DNA of 64,000 nucleotides from JASSUD01 sp031963405 (GTDB lineage Bacteria > Pseudomonadota > Gammaproteobacteria > Burkholderiales > Burkholderiaceae). Shown here one piece after another: positions 8,098 through 15,914 of the stretch. Numbering within the stretch: the stretch's first letter is position 1; each line of letters starts with the position of its first letter. The position numbers and the translations under genes were made by a program. Under the pieces are notes generated by a model, which saw only the letters and a program-made list of their open reading frames with translations, was not told where the DNA came from and did no database searches. Location: positions 1,798,001-1,862,000 of the forward strand of contig JASSUJ010000001.1 in NCBI GenBank assembly GCA_031963405.1, read 5' to 3'.

Positions 8098-9984
8098 CTA
8101 GAAGGCGAGGCCTAGCGTTAGATAAGGTTGAATCGAGCGCCTGCGTAAGCCGTAGGCAATGTCTAGGTTGACAGGGCCAACGGGGCTGCGCCACCTTGCA
8201 CCTATCCCCCATCCTTGATACATCACTTTCTTTGTCCAATTGTCAGTAGCTGTACCCACATCGTAAAAAACCGCTGCCCCCCAATCGTGATTCAACCAAT
8301 GCTGGTATTCCGCGCTGGCGGTGAATAGATGTTTAGTGGGCAGGATGGCATCGCCCGAGTGGCGTCCAATACTTTGATAGCTGTAGCCGCGTACTGAATT
8401 ACTACCGCCTGCACGAAATCTGAGCGATGCTGGTACGTTCTCAGCCGGGCCATCGGTCAATACGCTGCCTGCTTCCACGCGTAAGAACACAAGGTCATCT
8501 TTGCCTAATGAGAAATATTGCCGCCCGGATACATACAGTCGCCCGAATGACTGGTCAGTTAGGACGCCTTTCACAGCAAAAGCTGGCGAGACCGAAAGAA
8601 TATGGCCATGGCGCGGAAAGATTGGGTCATCAATTGCGCGCCAGATTAAGGTTAAGCTAGGTACGAGAGCACGGCTTAAGGTGGTGGGCGCGTTATTTTG
8701 CTCTAGTCGATCTTGGTATAGGAGCGCTGAATACGTCTGATCAAAATGCTGGCTTGAGTGGGTCCGTGTTCCCCCTACGCTTAAACTATAAATATCAGTT
8801 TTTTGCACATTCGTGCGCTTGTATGAGGCGAGCAAAGTGTTTTTATATCCTTTGCTATCAGGCGGAGCGGAAAGATGTATTGAGCCACTTTGCTGGCGCT
8901 GCTCTAATTCTGCCTGTGTTTCTAAGACCCAAGCACGCTGAAACATATTGTGATACGTATATTGCCCTTGCGCCCGTGCGCCTGCATCTGATGTATAGCC
9001 CACCCCTGTGCGCAATGAATGGAATGGATATTCGCTGACTTTGACTTTAACGGGTGCAAGCTTCGCCTGCGCAGCATCAGGGGTCACTTCTACCGCCACA
9101 CTTGAAAAATAAGGCGTGCTTTGAATTTGTTGTTGCAGCTCAAGTACGCGCTCTAGGCTATAAAGTTCGCCAACTTGCAGCGGATTTACATGCTGAATAA
9201 TGGTTTTTGGATACCGTTTTAGATCGTTGATTTCAACCGACCCCAGCGTGAAAGTTGGTCCGCTGTCAAACACCACTGACAAATCGGCCTGCCGTTTGCG
9301 TAAGTCAATTCGTGCTTGCGAAGTAGTAATTTTGGCGGCTGGATAGCGTTTAGCTTGTAAAGCTTTTAAAGCGGTATTTTTTGCGGCTTCCCAATTTTTC
9401 TGGCTAAATTGCTCGCCTTCGGGTAAGGGCCACGCTTGTCGCGCCGCTTTCTCTTGCGCGGGTGCTTCGGTGAGCATTGGGCCTGTAAAGCTTAAGTCGA
9501 CAGAAGAGACTTTGGTTGGCAAACCAGGGTCAACCGTTACGATGACGGCTTTTTTGCCGCTACGCGTCGTTGATATATCAGTTTTGATGGCAGGCGCAAA
9601 ATAGCCTTCAGTCTCAACGAGTTCGCGCACTTGCTGCGGCGCGGCTGTCACTAAGAAATCAAACTGTTCGTCAGAAATATCATCGCGTTTGGCAAAACGT
9701 GCGACATCAAGATGTTCTTTAAGTAGCTTTTTCACAGTGCGAGGCGCTTTAACCTCAACTTGGTATTTAGCAGTAGCTGGCGTGGCAAGCATAGCGATCA
9801 AAGCGGTGCAGCAGATTAAGGAACCTCTGCATAACCCCTTGGGCGGCGTTATGCCTCCTTGCCGTACTTTTGTACTGTCTGCGTCGGCATGCCTTGCCCA
9901 AGGGATTATGCAGAGGTTCTTTAAGCCTGGCTTGCATCTCGATTTAATTTTCTTCTCGCTGTGTTTGAGTAAAGTACTTGCCAA
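8098..9984 (-). CDS. tamA: Outer-membrane assembly protein TamA (Omp85 family) with repeat-interrupted leader
   Basis: Omp85/BamA-superfamily barrel with N-terminal POTRA domains, partner of TamB. The mature part begins after a hydrophobic stretch LICCTALIAMLATPATA; POTRA-like segments cover roughly residues 75-320 and the C-terminal barrel ends in the expected aromatic residue (YLTLGLAF). The frame opens at a TTG preceded by GGAG eight bases upstream. Between the basic start (MASTLLKHSEKKIKSRCKP) and the hydrophobic core lies a 105-bp insertion (9819-9923), a family-1 hairpin repeat translated in frame as about 35 residues. The signal peptide therefore has an abnormally long charged front. 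A start inside or after the repeat is possible, but no better start with a ribosome site is apparent. Confidence 0.88.
   Translation of the reverse strand: MASTLLKHSEKKIKSRCKPGLKNLCIIPWARHADADSTKVRQGGITPPKGLCRGSLICCTALIAMLATPATAKYQVEVKAPRTVKKLLKEHLDVARFAKRDDISDEQFDFLVTAAPQQVRELVETEGYFAPAIKTDISTTRSGKKAVIVTVDPGLPTKVSSVDLSFTGPMLTEAPAQEKAARQAWPLPEGEQFSQKNWEAAKNTALKALQAKRYPAAKITTSQARIDLRKRQADLSVVFDSGPTFTLGSVEINDLKRYPKTIIQHVNPLQVGELYSLERVLELQQQIQSTPYFSSVAVEVTPDAAQAKLAPVKVKVSEYPFHSLRTGVGYTSDAGARAQGQYTYHNMFQRAWVLETQAELEQRQQSGSIHLSAPPDSKGYKNTLLASYKRTNVQKTDIYSLSVGGTRTHSSQHFDQTYSALLYQDRLEQNNAPTTLSRALVPSLTLIWRAIDDPIFPRHGHILSVSPAFAVKGVLTDQSFGRLYVSGRQYFSLGKDDLVFLRVEAGSVLTDGPAENVPASLRFRAGGSNSVRGYSYQSIGRHSGDAILPTKHLFTASAEYQHWLNHDWGAAVFYDVGTATDNWTKKVMYQGWGIGARWRSPVGPVNLDIAYGLRRRSIQPYLTLGLAF
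9819..9921. repeat. Family-1 hairpin repeat inside the tamA leader
   Basis: 103 bp, flanked by TA on both sides (9817-9818, 9922-9923). Inverted ends AGGAACCTCTGCATAA / TTATGCAGAGGTTCTT and the core GCCTCCTTGCCGTAC, then GTACTGTCTGCGTCGGCATG. Element plus one TA is 105 bp, a multiple of three, so the reading frame survives. Confidence 0.8.
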
Positions 9985-10017
9985 GTAAATTCTCCAATTG
10001 TGGTGAATAAGCTAGTA

Positions 10018-10082
10018 AAGGTCTGCATAACCCTATAGCGGCAGGATAAACAACTGCAGCCTTCTGGCTTATGCAGATTTTT
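10018..10082. repeat. Degenerate family-1 repeat upstream of tamA
   Basis: Short remnant with outer arms GGTCTGCATAACCC and GGCTTATGCAGATT and a shortened middle. Confidence 0.5.
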
Positions 10083-10415
10083 TCTAGCCACATGCATAGA
10101 AGCAGTTTTTGCTGTGCCAAATAAGCGGGTGCTGCGAAAGCATTAAAGGGGCTTTCGCAAAATTTGACGCTTGGAGTTTGAGACTCGCTTGGCTGGCAAA
10201 TTGGGTTGCGCATGCTGAATCTTATTGCGCCTTCTTGAAATAAGCTTGCTTATCGCATGAAACGGGCCAGCGCAAAATCATACTGCAAGGCTTGGCTTTG
10301 AGGGCTCTCATTTCAGTGAGAAATTACCTGAATATTGCTAGCTTTTTAGACATTGATGAAATACGTGCTAAATGCAGTAGAATTCAGGCTTTTAAACGCT
10401 CTTAAAAGTGTTGAT

Positions 10416-10616
10416 ATGTCAGTCACTTCAGATTACAAATCGGAGCTCACGGGATTCCTCGGTCAGCTAAAACAACATAACCCTGCTCTCGAAGAGAGCC
10501 AACGCCTTGGTCGGGCGCGGTTATGGGATAAAGAGCCGATTGATTTAGAAGCCCGAAAACGCGCCCAGCAAGCACGTGTCAAGCAGGCACCGTATGTCTA
10601 TTACCAAAATTTCTAA
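10416..10616 (+). CDS. DUF3460 family protein
   Basis: Small soluble protein (66 aa from ATG 10416) of unknown function. It matches the pattern of short betaproteobacterial DUF3460 proteins: a Y-x-S-E-x-T-x-F-L-x-Q-L-K start, a central GRARLWD motif and an R-V-K-Q-x-P-Y-V-Y-Y end. The frame is open further upstream, but the internal ATG gives the usual family length. In Burkholderia this gene commonly precedes scpA-panC-panD, as here. Role unknown. Confidence 0.8.
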   Translation: MSVTSDYKSELTGFLGQLKQHNPALEESQRLGRARLWDKEPIDLEARKRAQQARVKQAPYVYYQNF

Positions 10617-11001
10617 CATCTGCTGGATTATGTATGAGTTGCGTACCTAAGTACGCAGGCAGCCTGCATTGATGAGCTAGATGCAGAAAAAACGGCAGCA
10701 AAAGTAGCCGCAGGACGCGGAGTATAGCAAGGATGGCAGAGGATCTCCTCTGTCATCCTTAGAAGCTGTTTACGCTTTCAAAAAATCCCCTTTGAGCTGA
10801 GACCGTGATGTTGGGGTTGCGCATTTAATCAAATGCTTCACCTCCATCTACAAGGTTGCGCCGATTAGTTGGGGTGATACAGGCAACCCCCACACGATTC
10901 ACTTTTGAAGAAAAGTGAGCAGGTCTTTTGCTCTCATCTTTTTTCAATCAAATATTCCTCCAATCGTTCCTTTTTTTATTTCGAACTGAAGTTATTTAGA
11001 T
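10617..11001. other. Gap with degenerate inverted-repeat elements
   Basis: No gene seen. About 10783-10900 contains TTGGGGTTGCGCATTTAATC followed by AAATGCTTCACC, closely similar to 40572-40610 (family-3 repeat). 10620-10740 has a weakly palindromic GCGTACCTAAGTACGC motif. Confidence 0.4.
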
Positions 11002-11355
11002 CTATCTTTGAGCTGAGCGTAGCTTCGCTGAGGAATTAGTAGAAACAAGAGCCGAGACGCTAGAGGCAAGAGATCGAGATGGTGGGCTGTCTTCGAGGTT
11101 AGGCCAGTTGCCTCCTTGGACGTTCATTAAGGTTACGCCTATCGTTAGGCTCAAAAGGCCCAAGCCCATCAATTCTGGTGTTGCACCTTTTGCCGCTATT
11201 AGCACAAGGCTTGCAGCAGCCCCTAGAGCGCCGGATGAGATACGAGTCCTATTGGAAAGCGATTTTTCTACCTCTGGCGGCATCTCTATGATTGTGTGAG
11301 GGGAGCGAGGTGATGAATTAGAATTTTTTTCGGGTTTTGCGTCAGGCTTGTCCAT
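11002..11355 (-). CDS. Small membrane protein, unknown
   Basis: 117 aa. The ATG is preceded by AGAGG six bases upstream, which supports expression. The N-terminus is rich in Ser, Pro, Lys and Asn; two hydrophobic stretches follow (about residues 41-56 ALGAAASLVLIAAKGA and 62-79 LMGLGLLSLTIGVTLMNV), then a Ser-rich tail. No family recognised. It stands alone, divergent from scpA. Its build (polar Ser-rich start, two helices, polar tail) is shared with the protein at 12705. Confidence 0.55.
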   Translation of the reverse strand: MDKPDAKPEKNSNSSPRSPHTIIEMPPEVEKSLSNRTRISSGALGAAASLVLIAAKGATPELMGLGLLSLTIGVTLMNVQGGNWPNLEDSPPSRSLASSVSALVSTNSSAKLRSAQR

Positions 11356-11604
11356 TTTTTCCTCTGGCTCACAAAATGCGTACTGATAACCAACATTGCC
11401 TTTGCTTCAATAGACCTCTTTCATGAAGTACTTTGGCGCGCTATGTATAAACGCAGCACGCTTGTAATATATGGTAGAAGCTATCCAGAAATAGGAGAGC
11501 AAAAGACGGAAAAAAGTATTTCGTGGCGAACGCTAAAAAGGGTGGCTAGGCCGTTATTCAAGATTGCTTCAAACACGCTCAAATAAGGGCACTTTTGAAA
11601 GACT

Positions 11605-12438
11605 ATGAACAGATCGTTAGAACCGCTACCCCCGGTCGAAGTACCTGCTCCCTCTCACGGCAGCGCATTGGCACGCTTGTACGGTGAGCCGCTGCTCAAA
11701 CTGCCTCATGACCTTTACATTCCACCAGACGCGCTTGAGGTTTTTCTTGAAACTTTTGAAGGACCGCTGGATCTGTTGCTTTATTTGATTCGCAAGCAAA
11801 ATTTCAATGTGCTGGATATCCCGATGACGGAAGTAACCCAGCAGTATTTGAATTATGTCGAGCAAATTCGCACGCGCAATCTCGAGCTCGCTGCCGAATA
11901 TTTATTGATGGCAGCGCTGCTCATCGAAATTAAATCGCGCATGTTATTGCCGGTAAGAAAAGTAGATGAGAATGAAGAAGTCGCAGATCCTCGTGCCGAA
12001 CTCGTGCGCCGCTTGCTTGAATATGAACGCATGAAACAGGCCGCTCACGCGCTTAATCAACTGCCGCAGCGAGACCGCGATTTTCTGCCAGCCAATGTAT
12101 ACACCGAGCAGAGTGTGACGGTGCAGCTGCCAGAGGTAATGGCGATAGAGTTGCGTGAAGCATGGATGGATTTGCTCAAACGTGCGCGACTGGTTCAGCA
12201 TCATAAAATCGCTCGCGCTACGCTTTCTGTGCGTGAACATATGAGCGTAATTCTACGTAAGCTGCAAAGCGTGCGCTTTCTTGAATTTGCTGAATTATGC
12301 AAAACCTCGGGCAGTGTTGCGGAGATGGTGGTGAATTTTATTGCGCTGCTTGAATTATCACGTGAGGCCTTGGTTGAGATTACCCAAGCCGAACCATTCG
12401 CACCGATTTATGTACGCTTGGCTTATGCGCCTACATGA
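11605..12438 (+). CDS. scpA: Segregation and condensation protein A
   Basis: Kleisin-type subunit (277 aa) linking SMC/ScpB in chromosome condensation. The N-terminal kleisin signature VFLETFEGPLDLLLYLIRKQ lies around residues 46-65, followed by ILDIPM-type and AAEYLLMAALLIEIKSRMLLP segments, and the C-terminal winged helix has VVNFIALLELSREALVEI. In this lineage it sits between DUF3460 and panC. ATG start. Identification is firm. Confidence 0.95.
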   Translation: MNRSLEPLPPVEVPAPSHGSALARLYGEPLLKLPHDLYIPPDALEVFLETFEGPLDLLLYLIRKQNFNVLDIPMTEVTQQYLNYVEQIRTRNLELAAEYLLMAALLIEIKSRMLLPVRKVDENEEVADPRAELVRRLLEYERMKQAAHALNQLPQRDRDFLPANVYTEQSVTVQLPEVMAIELREAWMDLLKRARLVQHHKIARATLSVREHMSVILRKLQSVRFLEFAELCKTSGSVAEMVVNFIALLELSREALVEITQAEPFAPIYVRLAYAPT

Positions 12439-12552
12439 TGGTGCACTTTGCCCACTGCGATAAGCTATGAGTGAGCGATTAATACGGCATTCGCCTGCAG
12501 ACATTTCTTGCTAGATGACTAAATATAACAAGCTCTTGCTAGCGCATGCTGT

Positions 12553-12600
12553 TAGGGAAGGTCTGCATAACTCGGCTCGCGGCGTCATACTTTCCTAACA
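12553..12600. repeat. Truncated family-1 repeat
   Basis: Left arm GGAAGGTCTGCATAAC followed by GCGGCGTCATAC and a cut right arm TTTCCTAA. Confidence 0.45.
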
Positions 12601-12704
12601 AAGAAATATAAGAAATAAAAAGTCTAGCTTGGAGCTCAACCGATAACACTTCCCTTTAGCTCGTCTCTAACCGGAAGACCAAAAAAATAAATGGGAGAAA
12701 TTCG

Positions 12705-13193
12705 ATGATCAGCAGTCAATTTACCCGTATTAATATGCCGCCTAGCAATGCCAATATTGCCCAGCCTAATTATGGCTCTACTCATCGCTCTGCCACTCAT
12801 GAAAGGGTGAATGCAGAAGTAAGCCAAGATAATCAATTGGTGAGCGAGCCTCGCAGCCTCCTTACCTCAGCTGGCGAATTCTTAAGTGAGCCTGCCGTTC
12901 TTCTGGTGATTGGAACGGCTATTTCTTTGGCGATTCCAATCGCTATCATGATTACTGAGGCAGTTACTGGGCAAGAAGCAGAACTTGCTAGAAAAGTAGT
13001 GAAATATTCAACAATGACTTTGATAGGAGGGATGCTCGTCTATAGTTTTTACGTTATAGGGTCTACTTCATCTAGCCGCTCTGACGGTTCCGCTGGAAGA
13101 TCTTCTGTTGATCATAGTTGGCTCTACTATGATGCCTCCGCTGATTCTCACGGTGGTTCTTATAGCGACGGTGGCGTTAGTCACGGTGTATAG
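12705..13193 (+). CDS. Unknown two-helix membrane protein with Ser/Gly/His tail
   Basis: 162 aa; the ATG has GGGAGA eight bases upstream. Polar N-terminus of about 50 residues, hydrophobic helices near residues 65-88 (VLLVIGTAISLAIPIAIMITEAV) and 103-122 (MTLIGGMLVYSFYVIGST), then a low-complexity tail of Ser, Gly, Asp and His ending GGVSHGV. No family recognised. It interrupts the scpA-panC neighbourhood, so it is probably lineage-specific. A membrane-inserted secreted effector is possible but unsupported. Confidence 0.6.
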   Translation: MISSQFTRINMPPSNANIAQPNYGSTHRSATHERVNAEVSQDNQLVSEPRSLLTSAGEFLSEPAVLLVIGTAISLAIPIAIMITEAVTGQEAELARKVVKYSTMTLIGGMLVYSFYVIGSTSSSRSDGSAGRSSVDHSWLYYDASADSHGGSYSDGGVSHGV

Positions 13194-13390
13194 CACATAA
13201 CTATAAATTTGGATCTTTGGTCTCGTTTGACCTTATGGCCTATCAGTCGAAGTGCTGCACTTTTTAAGCGAGAGGCAGCGCTTTGCTTTTTCTTCTGCCG
13301 CTTTTTACAATTAGCGCCTTTATCCCAACGTTTCTAAATGCCATCTCTAACTGTTAGGACCTGCTCATAGCAGTTAAGGCTCATTGTCTG

Positions 13391-14224
13391 ATGAAAGTAA
13401 TTCACTCAATCCAAGAATTACGCGCTCAATTGCGTGGACATAACCGTACGGCATTTGTTCCCACGATGGGGAATTTGCATCAAGGGCATTTATCGTTGGT
13501 GCGCTTGGCGCGCCAACATGGTGACTTGGTGGTCGCCAGCGTTTTTGTCAATCGGCTGCAATTTGGGCCGAATGAAGATTTTGCGCAATATCCACGTACG
13601 TTAGCTGCAGATATCGCAGCTTTACAGAGCGAGAAGGTCGATATTCTGTTCGCACCGAGCGAAGCAGAGCTCTATCCTGAGCCACAGCGATATCGAGTAC
13701 GTCCACCCGCTGAAATTGCCGATATCCTGGAAGGAGAATATCGGCCCGGTTTTTTTGAGGGCGTGTGTACGGTGGTGATGAAATTGTTTTGCTGCGTGCA
13801 GCCGCAGGTGGCGGTGTTTGGCAAGAAAGATTATCAGCAGTGGCTGATCCTACGCCAAATGGCTGCACAGTTTATGTTGCCAATAGAGATTTTGGCTGCT
13901 GCAACAGAGCGTGATGCGAGTGGCCTTGCCTTATCTTCGCGTAATAACTACCTCACTGAAGCGCAACGCACTGAAGCGTCACGCCTATTTGCGGCCCTTG
14001 CCCAATTGCGCGAACAAATTCGCACAGCTGGACGACGCGACTTCGCCGTCTTAGAGCAAGAGGCCTGCGCAGCACTTAAGCAGCATGGTTGGCATCCTGA
14101 TTACGTAGCGATTCGCCAACGTGCTGAGCTTAGTCAGCCGAACGCGCAGAGCGAGGCTCCGCTGGTGGTGCTTGCTGCCGCGAAACTGGGTAAAACCCGT
14201 TTAATAGATAATCTGGAAATTTAA
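13391..14224 (+). CDS. panC: Pantothenate synthetase (pantoate--beta-alanine ligase)
   Basis: ATP-dependent ligation of pantoate and beta-alanine, the last step of pantothenate synthesis. HIGH-type motif H30-Q-G-H33 within PTMGNLHQGHLSL, substrate loops FGKKDYQQWLI and LALSSRNNYL. 277 aa, normal length. It works with panD immediately downstream and panB at 33033, so the full pantothenate branch from ketoisovalerate is represented except ketopantoate reductase. Confidence 0.96.
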   Translation: MKVIHSIQELRAQLRGHNRTAFVPTMGNLHQGHLSLVRLARQHGDLVVASVFVNRLQFGPNEDFAQYPRTLAADIAALQSEKVDILFAPSEAELYPEPQRYRVRPPAEIADILEGEYRPGFFEGVCTVVMKLFCCVQPQVAVFGKKDYQQWLILRQMAAQFMLPIEILAAATERDASGLALSSRNNYLTEAQRTEASRLFAALAQLREQIRTAGRRDFAVLEQEACAALKQHGWHPDYVAIRQRAELSQPNAQSEAPLVVLAAAKLGKTRLIDNLEI

Positions 14225-14242
14225 CGCAGGCCTAAATGGCGC

Positions 14243-14280
14243 TGGAACGAGGTATGTCTACGTCGACATACCTCGTTCCA
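14243..14280. repeat. Perfect 16-bp hairpin between panC and panD
   Basis: Stem TGGAACGAGGTATGTC / GACATACCTCGTTCCA with loop TACGTC. No T-run follows, so it is not a typical terminator. It could stabilise the panC mRNA end or be a remnant of an inverted-repeat element. Confidence 0.7.
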
Positions 14281-14359
14281 CAATGAAGAGCTATCATGCT
14301 TAGCATGACATTGTTTCAGCGCTATGCAGTCCTTCCCTAACTCTACTGAGAGCAAACCT

Positions 14360-14761
14360 ATGCAGCGTATTATGCTGAAATCGAAAATCCATCGCGCTAG
14401 TGTCACCCATTGCGAGCTGCACTATGAAGGCTCATGTGCCATTGACGAAGCGCTAATGCAAGCCGCCAATATCGTTGAAAATGAGCGTATTGACGTGTGG
14501 AATATCAATAACGGCGAGCGCTTTTCAACCTATGCCATACGCGGCGAACGCGGTAGCGGCATGATCTCATTAAACGGCTCAGCCGCACGGCGAGCGCAAG
14601 TAGGTGACTTGATTATTATTGCCACCTTCGCTTTTGTAGACGACGCTGAAGTGCGCGCGGGCAGTGTTAAGCCAAGCCTAATCTTTGTCGATGCAAACAA
14701 CAGCATCTCTAGTCAACGTGATGCCGTTCCATTGCAGACTATGGAACCACCTTTGAAATAA
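14360..14761 (+). CDS. panD: Aspartate 1-decarboxylase
   Basis: Pyruvoyl-dependent enzyme making beta-alanine for PanC. ATG 14360 is chosen because MQRIMLKSKIHR aligns with the usual start. The self-cleavage site G24-S25 (HYEG|SCAID) that generates the pyruvoyl group is present, as is the downstream WNINNGERFSTYAI segment. 133 aa; the C-terminal tail is slightly extended. Probably cotranscribed with panC across the 14243 hairpin. Confidence 0.95.
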   Translation: MQRIMLKSKIHRASVTHCELHYEGSCAIDEALMQAANIVENERIDVWNINNGERFSTYAIRGERGSGMISLNGSAARRAQVGDLIIIATFAFVDDAEVRAGSVKPSLIFVDANNSISSQRDAVPLQTMEPPLK

Positions 14762-14849
14762 AAGAGAGAAAGCGAAGGCCGCATATTGATTGTAATCAAG
14801 ATTCTTGCTTGAACATAAGATCTGTATTGAGTACCGCCAGGCCAAGCAT

Positions 14850-15803
14850 ATGAAACATAAATTTTGGCGCAAATGGGTAACAAGCGTGTGGTGGATCGGC
14901 TTGGGCTTGGCGCTGAGTATGCCGCATGCGGCATGGGCACTGCTTAGTGTGACTGATGATAGTGGCGCGCAGGTCAGTTTGATAGAGCCTGCCAAGCGGG
15001 TGATCAGTTTGGCGCCGCATATTACTGAGCTAATCTATGCAGCAGGTGGCGGTGCTCGGTTGGTTGGCACGCTGGCTTATAGCGACTATCCAAGCGCGGC
15101 GCAGCAAGTGCCGCGTGTGGGCGATAGCCGCACACTTGATCTGGAACGTATTGTTGCGCTGAAGCCAGATTTAATCGTGGCTTGGCGCACAGGCAATACA
15201 CAACGCCAACTTGATGCGCTGCATGCCTTGCAGATTCCGATTTTTTACAGTGAGCCGCGCACGCTTAATGAGGTAGCGACAAATCTTGAAAGGCTAGGGG
15301 TTTTATTGAATACCAGCGCGCAAGCGCAACTGGCCGCCGCTAACTTTGAGCGCCAGCTTAAGGCCTTACGTCGACAGTATGCCAAGCGTCCATCAGTGCG
15401 TGTGTTCTACCAAATTTGGGATAAGCCATTAATGACGCTGAATGGCAAGCATATTGTCAACGACATTATCGTGTTGTGTGGAGGGCGCAATATATTTGCT
15501 AATTTGCTGCCACTGGCCCCCACGGTTTCGACCGAGGCTGTGCTTGCAGCTAATCCACAAGCCATTATCGCCACGTATCCACACCCGATAGATGTAGAAA
15601 AAGAGGCAGAAAAATTGCCAGCTAGCCTAGCTCTTTGGCGCCACTGGCCCAAGCTCAGCGCTGTTGCAGATAATCATCTTTTTGTTATAGAGAGTGACCT
15701 TATCGACCGCTCTGGACCACGCTTGGTAGAAGGGGCTGCACAGATATGCCAACGTCTTGATAGCGTACGGCAGAAATATAAAAAAGCAGAAGAGAAGAAG
15801 TAG
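14850..15803 (+). CDS. Periplasmic cobalamin/iron-complex binding protein (BtuF-like)
   Basis: Substrate-binding protein of an ABC importer. From ATG 14850 it has a signal peptide (KHKFWRKWVTSVWWIGLGLALSMPHAAWA), then the periplasmic-binding fold: PAKRVISLAPHITELIYAAGGGARLVG, then DLERIVALKPDLIVAW and a C-terminal DRSGPRLVEGAAQI. This matches BtuF/FecB-type proteins, for which cobalamin is the most frequent substrate. No transporter permease or ATPase lies in the window. A TTG at 14805 would add 15 residues without improving the signal peptide. Confidence 0.82.
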   Translation: MKHKFWRKWVTSVWWIGLGLALSMPHAAWALLSVTDDSGAQVSLIEPAKRVISLAPHITELIYAAGGGARLVGTLAYSDYPSAAQQVPRVGDSRTLDLERIVALKPDLIVAWRTGNTQRQLDALHALQIPIFYSEPRTLNEVATNLERLGVLLNTSAQAQLAAANFERQLKALRRQYAKRPSVRVFYQIWDKPLMTLNGKHIVNDIIVLCGGRNIFANLLPLAPTVSTEAVLAANPQAIIATYPHPIDVEKEAEKLPASLALWRHWPKLSAVADNHLFVIESDLIDRSGPRLVEGAAQICQRLDSVRQKYKKAEEKK

Positions 15804-15851
15804 CAGAGTTTGATGCCGTATTCTAATCAGATAATCAAAAAGCCAATAAAA

Positions 15852-15880
15852 AACCCTGTGCTGTTAAGAGGCACAGGGTT
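15852..15880 (-). terminator. Terminator of the coiled-coil gene
   Basis: Stem AACCCTGTGC (15852-15861) / GCACAGGGTT (15871-15880). Read on the minus strand it is followed by TTTTTT, so it ends the gene at 15915-17264. On the plus strand it also closes the binding-protein gene, though without a T-run. Confidence 0.8.
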
Positions 15881-15914
15881 AATTTAGTAAACTGGATTTT
15901 CTACAGTTTTAACT

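Noticed and set aside
9944..10213. Minus-strand ORF of 89 aa upstream of tamA
   Set aside because: Overlaps the tamA start and covers a degenerate hairpin repeat; no recognisable features.
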